Shown one piece after another: positions 63,884-64,000 of a stretch of DNA of 64,000 nucleotides. The stretch is from JADFOB01 sp046753625 (GTDB lineage: Bacteria; Planctomycetota; Phycisphaerae; UBA1845): the NCBI GenBank assembly GCA_046753625.1, contig JBHHUB010000001.1, positions 1-64,000 of the forward strand, written 5' to 3'. A model generated the notes under the pieces. The model was given only the letters and a program-made list of their open reading frames with translations. It made no database searches and was not told the origin of the DNA. Every line of letters starts with the position of its first letter. Positions within the stretch are counted from its first letter, which is position 1. Position numbers and translations under genes: made by a program.

Positions 63884-64000
63884 ATGTCGCGAGAACCCAT
63901 TGCAGCCACCGGCGAACCGGCCATTCGAACCGTGATGATGCCCCGCGATACCAACGCCGACGGGACGATCTTCGGAGGCGTCATCCTTTCGCTCATGGAC
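63884..64000 (+). CDS. acyl-CoA thioesterase (YciA-like), 5' part only
   Basis: 39 codons from ATG 63884 to the window edge; the 3' end is missing. GGGAGG lies about 11 bases upstream. The sequence TVMMPRDTNADGTIFGGVILSLMD matches the start of hotdog-fold acyl-CoA hydrolases, including the FGG and the Asp on the following helix. The 280 bp before it hold no other recognisable gene. Confidence 0.75.
   Translation, partial: MSREPIAATGEPAIRTVMMPRDTNADGTIFGGVILSLMD

Overview
The window looks like a chromosomal segment of a GC-rich, diderm member of the Planctomycetota, most like the Phycisphaerae side of the phylum. The evidence is gene content. A division and cell-wall (dcw) cluster runs mraZ to ftsQ, but no murD lies between mraY and ftsW and no ftsA or ftsZ follows ftsQ. 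MurE carries a meso-diaminopimelate-type DNPR motif. Outer-membrane genes are present (lpxD, an LpxL-like acyltransferase, mlaEFD). Other genes of types common in this phylum are the HEAT-repeat, NHL-repeat, LysM and small zinc-ribbon proteins and a Bacteroidetes/Planctomycetes-type GlmU. The taxonomic call is an inference, since no rRNA gene is present.

Layout. 0.1-5.4 kb: an NHL lipoprotein, a Feo ferrous-iron operon (feoA-feoB-Cys-rich membrane protein, minus strand) behind a perfect Fur-box-like palindrome, and a HupE/UreJ-like membrane protein. 5.9-9.6 kb: an LpxL-like acyltransferase without its catalytic His, next to a B12-binding radical SAM enzyme. 9.6-17.2 kb: an exported hypothetical protein, a GlmU-like enzyme flanked by two copies of a 100-bp repeat and two candidate intergenic RNAs, a histidine kinase whose phospho-accepting His is Arg, a TIM-barrel isomerase-like protein and two multi-pass membrane proteins. 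17.3-34 kb: the dcw cluster on the minus strand (ftsQ-like, ddl, murB, murC, murG, ftsW, mraY, murF, murE, ftsI, ftsL, a LysM protein, rsmH, mraZ), headed by an array of 10-bp MraZ boxes overlapping a promoter.

34.4-43.8 kb: a GT4 glycosyltransferase, an ABC-2 exporter with miaA, a HEAT-repeat protein, a GT2 fused to a Rossmann-like domain, nadD, a 144-bp IS66-like miniature transposon with an 8-bp target duplication, and a zinc-ribbon membrane protein. 43.8-51 kb: glyA, an AhpD-like gene with an in-frame UGA exactly at the second redox cysteine (a likely selenoprotein that ordinary gene calling truncates), an L,D-transpeptidase, two genes of unknown function, and an RDD-family membrane protein gene broken by a frameshift and an amber codon. 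51-64 kb: a 1221-residue ExeA-type ATPase fused to a giant coiled coil, lpxD, a processive-type GT2, a GT-C transferase, the mlaEFD lipid-transport operon, a polyprenyl-phosphate mannosyltransferase-like GT2, and the start of an acyl-CoA thioesterase cut by the window edge.

Most of the window serves the cell envelope: peptidoglycan precursor synthesis and septation, outer-membrane lipid synthesis and transport, glycan assembly, and iron uptake. The points most worth a second look are the UGA-containing AhpD gene, the 100-bp hairpin repeat that sits 3' of transcripts, the miniature transposon, the two candidate RNAs, and several enzymes that have lost a key catalytic residue while keeping the rest of the fold.
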